Assembly (NCBI RefSeq): GCF_002159175.1
Contig: NZ_NFGZ01000008.1
Coordinates: forward strand, 62,001-126,000
Length of the DNA: 64,000 nucleotides
DNA from: Flavonifractor sp. An92
GTDB taxonomy: Bacteria > Bacillota > Clostridia > Oscillospirales > Oscillospiraceae
Reading direction: 5' to 3'
Below are positions 1 through 8,050 of this stretch, in pieces (within the stretch, counting starts at the first letter, position 1; each line of letters opens with the position of its first letter). The position numbers and the translations under genes were made by a program. The notes below the pieces were generated by a model. It saw only the letters and a list, made by a program, of their open reading frames with translations, made no database searches and had not been told where the DNA came from.

Positions 1-114
1 CTGCATATGGTTCTTGGGCGTGCTGGCGTACTCGGTGAGAATATCCGCGATCTCCTTGGAGTTGCGGCCAAAGTCCTTGGCCACCTCATGCACTCGATAC
101 TTATTGTTCAGCAA
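1..114 (-). CDS. infB: Translation initiation factor IF-2, N-terminal fragment
   Basis: First 38 codons of IF-2, the GTPase that delivers initiator tRNA to the 30S subunit; the frame leaves the window at its left edge. The start of the protein (NNKYRVHEVAKDFGRNSKEI) is the small helical IF2N segment typical of Firmicute IF-2. No ATG is suitably placed; the start appears to be TTG at 114-112, preceded by a strong GGAGGTGG at the right distance. It is the last visible gene of the rimP-nusA-ylxR-ylxQ-infB operon, which is a conserved arrangement. A long inverted repeat lies just upstream of the ribosome binding site. Confidence 0.88.
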   Translation of the reverse strand, partial: MLNNKYRVHEVAKDFGRNSKEIADILTEYASTPKNHMQ

Positions 115-134
115 ATAAAGCCACCTCCACGTCG

Positions 135-193
135 GGACTTGTGCCAACGAGAAAACGCAAAGGCTCTTTGCGCTTTCTGATTGGAACAAGTCC
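135..193. repeat. 59-bp imperfect inverted repeat between ylxQ and infB
   Basis: Arms beginning GGACTTGT and ending ACAAGTCC fold back through CCAA/TTGG and AGAAA/TTTCT to a CGCAAAG-AGC-CTTTGCG tip, giving about 24 paired positions with a few mismatches. It ends about 10 nt before the infB ribosome binding site. It could be a processing or attenuation hairpin for infB or a dispersed palindromic repeat. The length of the stem is seen directly; the function is unknown. Confidence 0.7.
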
Positions 194-224
194 GCTGTCT
201 CTGTACTTGATCGTTCCGGACAGT

Positions 225-725
225 CTATCCATCCCGGCGCTGTCCCGGCCGGTCCGGGCGGCGTTTCCGTCCGGATTGCCCCTCTTTGGGCGGCGCTGCC
301 CAGGGCTTATGCTGAGCGGCAGCCCGTGCCTTGGCGCGGGTCCGCTTCTTCTTCTGGCGGGTGAGGGTCCGGCGGGCCCGCTCCCGCAGAGTCTCCGCCA
401 CTTCGCCGTAGGCCTCGGCGTCCATCCGGGCCAGGGCTCCGGCCACGGCGCCGGCGAGGCCCATGTCGGTGACGGCCAGCACGGCGCACTGTTCCCGGCC
501 CAGGGAGCCCCCCAGCTCGGCCTTGTCAAAGGGGACGGTGAGGCAGGGGACGCGGATGCTCTGGGCGCTGTGCTCCCCCCGGTCCCGGGTGTTCTCCGCC
601 GCGTCGGCGGCCACCAGCAGGAGCCGGGCGGTGCGGCGGGCCACGGCGTCGGCCACGGCGTCCTCGCCCAGGGCCAGGTTGCCGCCCTTCCGGGCCAGGC
701 CCAGCAGGTGCAGGGCACTATTCAT
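225..725 (-). CDS. ylxQ: L7Ae-family RNA-binding protein YlxQ
   Basis: 166 residues. Residues 1-95 match the L7Ae/L30e fold (start NSALHLLGLARKGGNLALGE, then an alternating alpha/beta segment with LLLVAADAA), a family that binds kink-turn RNA and is found on or near ribosomes. Residues about 105-166 form an unusual highly basic, disordered-looking tail (RQKKKRTRAKARA) that makes the protein longer than the usual 100 residues. The ATG overlaps the end of ylxR by 8 bp, so translation is probably coupled. Position between ylxR and infB is the conserved one. Confidence 0.87.
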   Translation of the reverse strand: MNSALHLLGLARKGGNLALGEDAVADAVARRTARLLLVAADAAENTRDRGEHSAQSIRVPCLTVPFDKAELGGSLGREQCAVLAVTDMGLAGAVAGALARMDAEAYGEVAETLRERARRTLTRQKKKRTRAKARAAAQHKPWAAPPKEGQSGRKRRPDRPGQRRDG

Positions 726-990
726 GGTTCCCCTCCTCCATCTCCGCCGTCAGGGCGTCGTAGACCTCGTCGGGGATGGGGGCGGAAAACGCCCGCTCCA
801 GCGCTCTGGATTTCCGGGCCCGCTTCAGGCACTCGGGATTGGGGCACACATAGGCCCCCCGGCCCGGCTTCTTTCCCTTGAAATCCAGGGAGACCTCCCC
901 CTCCGGGCTCTTCACCACCCGGATGAGTTCCTTTTTGGGCTTCATCTCCCGGCAGCCCAGACACTGGCGCATGGGGATCTTTTTAGGCAT
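718..990 (-). CDS. ylxR: YlxR-family RNA-binding protein
   Basis: 90 residues. Contains the family signature RQCLGCREMKPKKELIRVV and GRGAYVCPNPECLKRA, two Cys pairs that lie close together in the fold. YlxR proteins (DUF448) are small basic nucleic-acid-binding proteins always found between nusA and infB; a role as regulator of RNase P or transcription has been suggested in some species. The ATG at 990 has AAGGAGGCG seven nt upstream; a longer in-frame extension lacks a ribosome binding site. Stop overlaps the ylxQ start. Confidence 0.9.
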   Translation of the reverse strand: MPKKIPMRQCLGCREMKPKKELIRVVKSPEGEVSLDFKGKKPGRGAYVCPNPECLKRARKSRALERAFSAPIPDEVYDALTAEMEEGNHE

Positions 991-1047
991 TTCACTCGCC
1001 TCCTTCTGCAAGCCCTGCGGGCGGCCGGAGCCGCCCACGATCCGGGC

Positions 1048-2241
1048 TTATTCCTCGGTCTCAGCGGGGACGCTCTCCTCGTCGGCCACATCGTCCTCGT
1101 CCAGGAGGATCTCCTCGTCCTCGCTCTCCAGCTCGGGCTCCTCCTCCACGGGGGCGCTCTCGGGCTTGATGTCGATCTTATAGCCGGTGAGCTTGGCGGC
1201 CAGGCGGGCATTCTGGCCCTCCTTGCCGATGGCCAGGGAGAGCTGGTCGTCGGGCACGATGACCCGGCAGCTCTTGCCCTCCTCCAGGGTGGTGACGCTG
1301 ATGACGTCGGCGGGAGAGAGGGCGGCGGCGATGTAAGCGGCGGGGTCCTCGCTGTACTTGATGATGTCCACCTTCTCGCCGTCCAGCTCCTCCACGATGT
1401 TGTTCACGCGCTGGCCGCGGGGACCCACGCAGGCGCCGATGGCGTCCACGTCGGGGTCGGCGGACCAGACGGCCAGCTTGGTGCGGGAGCCGGCCTCACG
1501 GGCGATGGACTTGACTTCCACAGTGCCGTCGTAGATCTCGGGCACTTCCAGCTCGAAGAGGCGCTTCACCAGGCCCGGGTGGGTGCGGGACACCAGCACC
1601 TGGGGACCCTTGGTGGAGCGGCGGACCTCCACCACATACACTCTCAGGCGCATGCCCTCGGTGAGGGGCTCGCCCTTGACCTGCTCACCGGCGGCCAGAT
1701 AGGCGTCGGTGCTCTCGCCGCCGGAGCCGATGCGCAGGCTGGCGGCGCCGGAGCGGGGGTCGATGCGGGTCACGAGGCCGGTGAGGATCTCATGCTCCTT
1801 GGAGGAGAACTCGTCGTACACCATGCCGCGCTCGGCCTCCCGCATGCCCTGGATGATGACCTGACGGGCGGTCTGGGCGGCGATGCGCCCGAAGTTGCGG
1901 GGCTTGATCTCAATGCGCAGCACGTCGCCCAGCTGGGCCCGGGGCAGGGTCTGCCGGGCCTCCTCCAGGCTCATCTCGGTGCAGGGATTGTCCACGGTCT
2001 CCACCACGTCCTTCTTGACGAACATGCGCACCGTGCCCATGGCCTCGTTGGCCTCCACCGTCACATTGTCCCCCACGCTCTCGTGGTCCCGCTTGTAGGC
2101 GGAGACCAGGGCCTGGGTGATCTTCTCGATCATATAAGCCTTGGGGATGCCCTTCTCCTTCTCGATGAGGCTGATCGCGGTAAAGAACTCCGCCCCGTCC
2201 AGCTCGTTGCTCTTTTGCGCTTTGGCGTTTTTCTTCGGCAT
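1048..2241 (-). CDS. nusA: Transcription termination/antitermination factor NusA
   Basis: 397 residues. Order of domains: N-terminal RNA polymerase-binding domain (about 10-130, [19 protein letters not shown]), S1 domain (about 135-200), and two KH domains (about 215-350, with [15 protein letters not shown] and [20 protein letters not shown]). The last 35 residues are an acidic tail. NusA modulates pausing, hairpin termination and rRNA antitermination. The ATG at 2241 has AAGGAG 8 nt upstream; an upstream in-frame start has no such site. Second gene of the operon, after rimP. Confidence 0.96.
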   Translation of the reverse strand: MPKKNAKAQKSNELDGAEFFTAISLIEKEKGIPKAYMIEKITQALVSAYKRDHESVGDNVTVEANEAMGTVRMFVKKDVVETVDNPCTEMSLEEARQTLPRAQLGDVLRIEIKPRNFGRIAAQTARQVIIQGMREAERGMVYDEFSSKEHEILTGLVTRIDPRSGAASLRIGSGGESTDAYLAAGEQVKGEPLTEGMRLRVYVVEVRRSTKGPQVLVSRTHPGLVKRLFELEVPEIYDGTVEVKSIAREAGSRTKLAVWSADPDVDAIGACVGPRGQRVNNIVEELDGEKVDIIKYSEDPAAYIAAALSPADVISVTTLEEGKSCRVIVPDDQLSLAIGKEGQNARLAAKLTGYKIDIKPESAPVEEEPELESEDEEILLDEDDVADEESVPAETEE

Positions 2242-2289
2242 AATCGTACTCCTTATCCTCACACACAGGCGGACCGCGCCGCCCCTACT

Positions 2290-2745
2290 TTAAAACCTCA
2301 CGTACAGCCGGGTCTGGGCCACGTCCTTCTTGGGGAAGGTCTTGCTTCCCTGGGCCGTCTCGATGGTCACGTCGCCGTTTTCGTAGGCGCTCAGCGCCCC
2401 CACGTGGTCCTTGCGGCCGTCCACGCTACGGTAGAGGCGCACCTCCACCTCGCTGCCCAGATAGGCCGCGAAGTGCTCCGGCTTGCGCAGCACCCGGTCG
2501 ATGCCCGCCGAGCCCACCTCCAGCGTATAGCTTCCCTCGATGGGGTCGGCTTCATCCAGCGCGTCGGACAGGGGGCGGGAGACCGCCTCGCAGTCGTCGA
2601 TGGACACGCCGCCCTCCTTGTCGATGAAGACCCGGAGGTACCAGGTGCCGGCCTCCTTCACGTATTCCACGTCCCACAGCCGGCAGCCCTGCGCCTGGGC
2701 GATGGGGGCGGCCAGGGCGGTCACGGTATCGGTCACTTTTGCCAT
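2290..2745 (-). CDS. rimP: Ribosome maturation factor RimP
   Basis: 151 residues, the usual RimP size. RimP assists 30S assembly. The sequence shows the two-domain pattern: an alpha/beta N-terminal half (LWDVEYVKEAGTWYLRVFID, then the SIDDCEAVSRPLSDALD helix, EVGSAGIDRVLR) and an Sm-like C-terminal half ending in TRLYVRF. Start chosen at ATG 2745 with GGGAGGGG upstream rather than an earlier in-frame start that would run back into the leader. First gene of the leftward operon to infB. Confidence 0.94.
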   Translation of the reverse strand: MAKVTDTVTALAAPIAQAQGCRLWDVEYVKEAGTWYLRVFIDKEGGVSIDDCEAVSRPLSDALDEADPIEGSYTLEVGSAGIDRVLRKPEHFAAYLGSEVEVRLYRSVDGRKDHVGALSAYENGDVTIETAQGSKTFPKKDVAQTRLYVRF

Positions 2746-2854
2746 GCGTACCCCTCCCAAAAGTGTGTCCCAGATATTTCCATACCTGATTTTTTTCAAA
2801 AAGAAGAGCGGGGCGGACCCCACTCTAACCATACCACTACTACTATCCTGTCTT

Positions 2855-2883
2855 ACTATACCACAAACGCTCCACCAGCGCAA
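2855..2883 (-). promoter_or_regulatory. Predicted sigma-A promoter of the rimP-infB operon
   Basis: On the minus strand TTGCGC, a 17-bp spacer and TATAGT, followed by a leader of about 100 nt to the rimP start. Divergent from the MoxR promoter. Confidence 0.7.
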
Positions 2884-2955
2884 GACTTTTTGGCCCCTTC
2901 TGTCCGCCGCAAAGGCAAAAACAGTGGGCTTTTTCCCCCGGTTTTCTTGTTCACG

Positions 2956-2983
2956 TTGACATAAGGCCAGTTTTTGTTAGAAT
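2956..2983 (+). promoter_or_regulatory. Predicted sigma-A promoter of the MoxR-DUF58-transglutaminase operon
   Basis: TTGACA, 16-bp spacer, TAGAAT; the moxR start codon lies about 30 nt downstream. Confidence 0.75.
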
Positions 2984-3014
2984 AGGAGGTACAAACCGAC
3001 AGGAGGTATCGTCT

Positions 3015-3947
3015 ATGACCCAACGCAACCAAGCCGCCGCCGTCCTTCACGAGGTCCAGAAGGCCGTCGTGGGCAAGGACGAGGTGCTGGCCAAGGTCCT
3101 GCTGACCATTCTGGCCCGGGGCCATATCCTGCTGGAGGACATCCCCGGCGTGGGCAAGACCACGCTGGCCCTGGCCTTCTCCCGGGCTCTCTCGCTGAGC
3201 TACCGCCGGGTGCAGTTCACCCCCGACGTGATGCCCTCGGATCTGACGGGCTTTTCCCTCTACAACAAGGCCGCCGGGCGGATGGAGTACCAGCCCGGCG
3301 CGCTCCTGTGCAACCTCTTCCTGGCCGACGAGCTCAACCGCGCCACCAGCCGCACCCAGTCGGCCCTGCTGGAGGCCATGGAGGAGGGGCAGGTGACGGT
3401 GGACGGGGTGACCCACCCGGTGCCCCAGCCCTTCCTGGTCATCGCCACCCAGAACCCCACCGGCGCCTCGGGCACGCAGCCCCTCCCCGACTCCCAGCTG
3501 GACCGCTTCATGGTCCGCCTGTCTCTGGGCTATCCGGCCCGGGAGGCGGAGGTGGAGCTGCTCCGGCGCAAGCAACAGGGCAACCCCATCCAGCGCGTGG
3601 AGCCGGTGGTGACCCTGGACGAGCTGGAGCGCATGCGGCAGGCGGTGGACGCCGTCCACATCAGCGACGCGGTGTGCGAGTATCTGGTGGCCCTCATCTC
3701 CGCCACCCGCAGCCATCCCCTCATCGTCCAGGGGGCCAGCCCCCGGGCCACCCTGGCCCTGGCCGCCATGAGCCGCGCCATGGCCTTCTTCCAGGGGCGA
3801 GATTATGTCATCCCCGAGGACGTGGCCCTGGTGTGCCAGGACACCCTGGCCCACCGGCTGATCCTCTCCCCCCGGGTGGAGAGCGAGGGGCTGCGCCACC
3901 CGCTGGAGGCGGTGCTCCAGGCGGTGCCCGCCCCCCAGATCCGGTAA
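3015..3947 (+). CDS. MoxR-family AAA+ ATPase
   Basis: 310 residues. Walker A GVGKTT (near residue 48), Walker B-type LADELNRA, and the following TQSALLEAMEEGQVTVDG and ATQNPT segments define the MoxR branch of AAA+ ATPases. These act as chaperone-like ATPases and are nearly always encoded beside DUF58 and von Willebrand or transglutaminase proteins, as here. The ATG has AGGAGGT nine nt upstream. The following DUF58 gene starts 5 nt after the stop, so the two are translated from one message. Substrate unknown. Confidence 0.94.
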   Translation: MTQRNQAAAVLHEVQKAVVGKDEVLAKVLLTILARGHILLEDIPGVGKTTLALAFSRALSLSYRRVQFTPDVMPSDLTGFSLYNKAAGRMEYQPGALLCNLFLADELNRATSRTQSALLEAMEEGQVTVDGVTHPVPQPFLVIATQNPTGASGTQPLPDSQLDRFMVRLSLGYPAREAEVELLRRKQQGNPIQRVEPVVTLDELERMRQAVDAVHISDAVCEYLVALISATRSHPLIVQGASPRATLALAAMSRAMAFFQGRDYVIPEDVALVCQDTLAHRLILSPRVESEGLRHPLEAVLQAVPAPQIR

Positions 3948-3952
3948 GCGCC

Positions 3953-4972
3953 GTGGTCGGCCGCCGGATCCTCTACGCGCTGGCCCTGGCGGGGGCGGCG
4001 CTGTTCTTCCTCTTCTATGAGGCGTGGATCTCCCTCTTTACCCTGGTGCTGGTGCTGGCCCTGCCGGTGGTCTCCCTGGCGCTGAGCCTCCCCCTGGCCC
4101 GGAAGCTCCGCCCGGAGCTCCTGCCGCCGGAGGGACCGGTGGTGCGGGAGGGGGAGGCCGCCCTCACCTTCCGGCTGGAGCCCCCCGGAGGCCTGGCCGT
4201 GGGGCGTCTCACCGGCCGTCTGGTGCTGCTCAACGCCCTCACCGGCGGGAAGTGGACCCGGACCATCCGCCTGCGCTGTGACGGGTCCCCGCTGGAGGTC
4301 CCCTTCCCCCTGCCCACCGGGCACTGCGGCATGCTGACTTTCCGGCTGGAGCGCCTGCGGGTGCTGGACCTGCTGGGGATCTTTGCCCTGCCGGTGCCCC
4401 TCTCCGCCCCCGATGGGGAGGTGCCGGTGCTGCCCAAATACCGCCCGGCCGGACCCATTCCCCCGGTGCTGGGGCACGCGGGCCGCTCCCTGGGCCTCAA
4501 GCCCAAGCCCGGCGGCGGCCCCGCCGAGGACTACGACCTGCGGGACTACCGCCCCGGGGACCCCATGCGCACCGTCCACTGGAAGCTCTCCTCCAAGCGG
4601 GACGAGCTGGTGGTGCGGGAGATGCTGGAGCCCCGCCGGGCCGCCCTGGTGCTCACGGTGGACCACTTCGGCCCGCCGGAGGAGCTGGACGAGGCGCTGG
4701 ACCGGCTCCAGGCCCTCTCCCTGGCCCTGCTGAGCCGGGAGGAAGGACACCTCATCGCCTGGGTCCACCCGGTGAGCGGCGCGGCCACCCTCTGCCCGGT
4801 GGAGGACCGGGCCGGACTCCACAAGGCCCTGTCCCGCTTCCTGCGGGAGGAGGCCCCCGGCACCGGCCGCTCGGCTCTCGACGTGCCGCTCTCGGTGCCG
4901 GGCAGCGACGGCCCGCCCAAGGCCTTCCACGTCACCGCCCATCTGTGGGGAGAGGAGGGTGAGGCCTCTTGA
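3953..4972 (+). CDS. DUF58-domain membrane protein
   Basis: 339 residues, starting at GTG 3953 five nt after the moxR stop. Two hydrophobic segments at residues 5-45 are followed by a soluble part with the DUF58 signature DYDLRDYRPGDPMRTVHWK near residue 190-210. DUF58 proteins are membrane-attached, vWA-like proteins that accompany MoxR ATPases; their molecular role is poorly known. An alternative frame runs over the same DNA but lacks family similarity. Its stop overlaps the start of the next gene (TTGA), supporting a three-gene operon. Confidence 0.9.
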   Translation: MVGRRILYALALAGAALFFLFYEAWISLFTLVLVLALPVVSLALSLPLARKLRPELLPPEGPVVREGEAALTFRLEPPGGLAVGRLTGRLVLLNALTGGKWTRTIRLRCDGSPLEVPFPLPTGHCGMLTFRLERLRVLDLLGIFALPVPLSAPDGEVPVLPKYRPAGPIPPVLGHAGRSLGLKPKPGGGPAEDYDLRDYRPGDPMRTVHWKLSSKRDELVVREMLEPRRAALVLTVDHFGPPEELDEALDRLQALSLALLSREEGHLIAWVHPVSGAATLCPVEDRAGLHKALSRFLREEAPGTGRSALDVPLSVPGSDGPPKAFHVTAHLWGEEGEAS

Positions 4973-7197
4973 AACGTCTGCATCTGCGCGCCGCCCTCCC
5001 CGGGTACGGGATGGACGTGCTCCTGTTGTGTGCCCTGCTGTGGGGGGGCCTGGGCTGCTTTGCCACTGCCTTCGGCCTGAGCTGTGACCTGGTGCGCTTC
5101 GGATTGGGTACGGCGGTCCTCTGCCTCCTGCTTCCCCTTGTGTACCGCTTGCCCGCCCCCTGGTCCCCCCTGCTGCCGCTGGCGCTGCTGTGCCCCCTGG
5201 CCCTGCTGGCCTGGCGGCTCTGGGATGCGCTGCTCCCCGCCTGGGCGGCGGTGCAGTGTGCGGTGGTGAACGCCTACGCCGAAGTCTATCCCCAGATCAA
5301 CCATATTTATGCGGTGATGGAGCTCTCCGAACAGGGCTGGGTGGACGCCCTTACCCTGGGCGCTCTCTTCTTCGCCCTGCTGTGGGGGCTGCTGCTGGGG
5401 TGGGCAGTGTGCTCCGCCCGCTCCTTCTGGCTCTCCCTGCTCCTCTCCGCGCCGCTGCTGATCCCCGGGCTCCCCATCGCCCGGATGCCCCACATGCTCC
5501 CCTTCCTGGCCCTGGTGTGGGGCTGGTCGGTGCTGCTCTTCCTCCGCCTCACTCCCCGGAAGGGGAAGGGCCGGGTGCGTCTGGCCGCGCGGGCCATGCC
5601 CGCGGCGGCGCTGCTGCTGGCCCTGTACGCGGGGCTTCTCCCCTGGCGGGACTACCAGTTCCCAACCTGGGCCCGGAACGCCCGGCAGGAGCTGCTCTCC
5701 ACCGCCACCTCCCTCTCCCTCCGGCTGGGGCTGGATGAGCTGGGCGGCGGGCAGCTGGTCTCCGCCGGCTCCTCCGCCCAGGTGGACCTGAACCGGGACG
5801 CCATCACCTACGACGGCCACACCGTGCTGCGGGTGAAGAGCGAGTGGAGCGGGCACCTGTACCTCCGCGGCCACAGCGCCGCCATTTATGAGGACAACCA
5901 GTGGGAGCCCCTGCCGGAGGATACCTATTACGGGATGATCAGCAAGGGCGTCCTGCTCCCCTGGGACTCGGGCCTGAGCGCCCTGAACCTGCCCGCCCAC
6001 ACCAGTGATTCCACCTATTACGCCATTACGGTGGAAAACCGCTCCGCCCCCGGCGGGTGCGTCTACTTCCCCTACCAGATCCTGACCAGCCCCTCGGAGC
6101 TGCGGGGCGCCGCCTATGTGGAGGACTCCTACCTGGGCCGGGAGCAGTTCGTCAACCGCCACACCGTCTACTTCCGCCCCGACGCCCTGAATCTGGAGGA
6201 GATGGAGGGTCTCTCCGGCACTGCGGCGGGAGCCGAGGCCTTCTATGCCGACTTTGTCTATGAGCACTATCTCCAGCTCCCCGACGGCATGGCCCAGGCC
6301 CTGCGCAGCCACACCAGCACCATCGAGCGGCGGCTGGACTACTCCACCGTCCGGGACGCCTCCCTGGTCCGCGTCATGCAGGCCGAGACGGTGGCCGAGT
6401 ATCTGGCGGGCATCGCCACCTACGATGCCTCCGCCCCCGCCGTCCCCGACGGCCGGGACTACGTCCTCTACTTCCTGAACGAGAGCCAGTCGGGCTACTG
6501 CATGCACTTCGCCTCCGCCGGGGTGCTGCTGCTGCGGGCCATGGGCATCCCCGCCCGGTACGTCAGCGGCTACATCGCCGACGTCACCGCCGGAAAAGAG
6601 GTCAACGTGCCCGACCGGAACGCCCACTCCTGGGTGGAGATCTATCTGGACGGGTACGGCTGGTATCCCGTAGAGATGACCCCGGGCTACACCCCCCAGT
6701 CCGCCGCGGGCGACGACCCCACGGAGCCCACCCCCACGCCGACGCCCACTGCCTCGGCCGCCCCGTCCGCCGCGCCCACTGCCTCGGCCGCCCCCTCGGC
6801 CGCGCCCACGTCCACACCCAAGCCCGGCACGGTGGACCCCACCGGCTCTGACCCCACGCTACCCCTGGTCCTTCTGGCCGCGCTGGTCCTCTGCGTGCTG
6901 TTCCTGCTGCGGCCCAGGCTCACCGCCCGCTGGCGGCAGCGCCGGCTGCGCACCCTGCCCCCCGACCGGGCCGCCGTGTACGCCTACCGGTACAGCCGCC
7001 GCCTGGCGCGCTGGGGCGCGCCCGTGCCCGAGGTGGTACTGGAACAGGCCCGCCGCGCCGCCTTCGGCCGCACCGGCCCCGGCGAGGACGAGCGGGAAGT
7101 CCTCCTTGCCGCCCTGGAAGGGCAGCGGGAGGCGCTGCGCAAGTCCCTCCCCGGCTGGAAGCGCCTGCTGGCGCGGTACATTCCGGCCCTGTTCTGA
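4969..7197 (+). CDS. Membrane-bound transglutaminase-like protein
   Basis: 742 residues from a TTG start that overlaps the DUF58 stop and is preceded by GGAGGG. About six membrane segments fill residues 12-230; an extracytoplasmic region holds the transglutaminase-like core with the nucleophile Cys511 (SGYCMHFASAG), His553 (NAHSWVEIY) and, where the triad Asp is usual, Glu569 (YPVEMTPGY). A Pro/Ala/Ser/Thr-rich linker (about 585-625) leads to a last membrane helix and a cytoplasmic tail. Proteins of this kind with MoxR and DUF58 are widespread; probably a protease or cross-linking enzyme at the cell surface. Confidence 0.9.
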   Translation: MKRLHLRAALPGYGMDVLLLCALLWGGLGCFATAFGLSCDLVRFGLGTAVLCLLLPLVYRLPAPWSPLLPLALLCPLALLAWRLWDALLPAWAAVQCAVVNAYAEVYPQINHIYAVMELSEQGWVDALTLGALFFALLWGLLLGWAVCSARSFWLSLLLSAPLLIPGLPIARMPHMLPFLALVWGWSVLLFLRLTPRKGKGRVRLAARAMPAAALLLALYAGLLPWRDYQFPTWARNARQELLSTATSLSLRLGLDELGGGQLVSAGSSAQVDLNRDAITYDGHTVLRVKSEWSGHLYLRGHSAAIYEDNQWEPLPEDTYYGMISKGVLLPWDSGLSALNLPAHTSDSTYYAITVENRSAPGGCVYFPYQILTSPSELRGAAYVEDSYLGREQFVNRHTVYFRPDALNLEEMEGLSGTAAGAEAFYADFVYEHYLQLPDGMAQALRSHTSTIERRLDYSTVRDASLVRVMQAETVAEYLAGIATYDASAPAVPDGRDYVLYFLNESQSGYCMHFASAGVLLLRAMGIPARYVSGYIADVTAGKEVNVPDRNAHSWVEIYLDGYGWYPVEMTPGYTPQSAAGDDPTEPTPTPTPTASAAPSAAPTASAAPSAAPTSTPKPGTVDPTGSDPTLPLVLLAALVLCVLFLLRPRLTARWRQRRLRTLPPDRAAVYAYRYSRRLARWGAPVPEVVLEQARRAAFGRTGPGEDEREVLLAALEGQREALRKSLPGWKRLLARYIPALF

Positions 7198-7232
7198 GGG
7201 TCAGGTTTGTCGGTTTTTTTCCCTTCCAGCCG

Positions 7233-7261
7233 TTGCCTTTTCCCCGGAGAGTGGGTATAAT
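7233..7261 (+). promoter_or_regulatory. Predicted promoter of the CofE-like gene
   Basis: TTGCCT, 17-bp spacer, TATAAT, 42 nt before the start codon at 7303. Confidence 0.75.
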
Positions 7262-7302
7262 AATGCGTACTGACGATATCCAGACGGAAAAGAGGATTTT
7301 TT

Positions 7303-8004
7303 ATGGAATTCCGTGCGAATGACGGCAAGAACGTCGAGATACAGGCCATGGGCCGCACCTGGGCCCGCCACGCCATCCAGACCCACTTCGTCACCGTGGG
7401 TGAGAGCTACATTGACCTGATGGAGCGCTATGTGAAGCCGGTCTATCAGGAGGGTGACATCCTCTCCATGAGCGAGAAGGTCATCGCCATCTGCCAGAAG
7501 CGGGTGGTCACCGAGGACGAGCTGAAGCCCGGCTTCTGGGCCAAGGTGCTCTCCCGCTTCGTCCACCAGACCTCCGCCGGCCCCGGCATGGGCCTGCCCA
7601 TCAAGATGCAGTTCGCCATCAACGTCTGCGGCCTGCCCAAGATCCTGTGGGCCGCCTTCCGGGCCGCCATCGACAAGCTCCGCGGCGTCCACGGCACCTT
7701 CTACCGCATCGCGGGCCTGGAGGTCTCCGGCCTGGACGGCTTCTACGGGGAGGACATCCCCGAGTATGAGCACATGGGCGTGCGCATCCCCGAGAATCCC
7801 GCCGGTGTGTGCGACGAGATCTATGAAAAGACTGGCATCGTCTCCATGGTGGTGGACGCCAACGACCTGAACGTGGAGATGCTGGGCCACTGCTCCCAGC
7901 TCAAGGAGAGCGACGAGGAGCTTCTGGACCTCATCCGGGACAACCCCGCCGGCCAGGACCGCCAGCTCACCCCCTTCGTTCTCATCCGCCCCATCCAGAA
8001 ATAA
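7303..8004 (+). CDS. CofE-like (F420-0:gamma-glutamyl ligase family) protein
   Basis: 233 residues. Resembles the short Firmicute branch of the CofE family (COG1478): EGDILSMSEKVIAICQKRVV, HGTFYRIAGLEVSGLDG and VSMVVDANDLNVEMLG correspond to the conserved blocks that bind nucleotide and metal in CofE. CofE adds glutamate to coenzyme F420-0, but this branch occurs in bacteria with no known F420 pathway and no F420 genes are in this window, so the substrate is open. Monocistronic: own promoter, AGAGGA before the ATG, strong terminator after the stop. Confidence 0.8.
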   Translation: MEFRANDGKNVEIQAMGRTWARHAIQTHFVTVGESYIDLMERYVKPVYQEGDILSMSEKVIAICQKRVVTEDELKPGFWAKVLSRFVHQTSAGPGMGLPIKMQFAINVCGLPKILWAAFRAAIDKLRGVHGTFYRIAGLEVSGLDGFYGEDIPEYEHMGVRIPENPAGVCDEIYEKTGIVSMVVDANDLNVEMLGHCSQLKESDEELLDLIRDNPAGQDRQLTPFVLIRPIQK

Positions 8005-8012
8005 GTATAAAA

Positions 8013-8047
8013 AGGCCGCCCGGCATATGCCGGGCGGCCTTTTTTTG
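8013..8047 (+). terminator. Intrinsic terminator, possibly bidirectional
   Basis: Perfect stem AGGCCGCCCGGC/GCCGGGCGGCCT followed by seven T. It sits between convergent genes and its A-run on the other side can serve the FAD gene read leftward. Confidence 0.92.
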
Positions 8048-8050
8048 TCT

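Noticed and set aside
463-2964. 833-codon plus-strand open frame
   Set aside because: It lies antisense to rimP-nusA-ylxR-ylxQ, is rich in Ala, Gly, Leu, His, Val with no family motif, and has no ribosome binding site; such mirror frames are expected at this GC content. The same applies to long frames opposite typA (11002-14127), secY/rplO (24506-26290), aroE (35604-37415), the SLH gene (44055-46472), mfd (52118-54850) and the ABC transporter (61190-63985).
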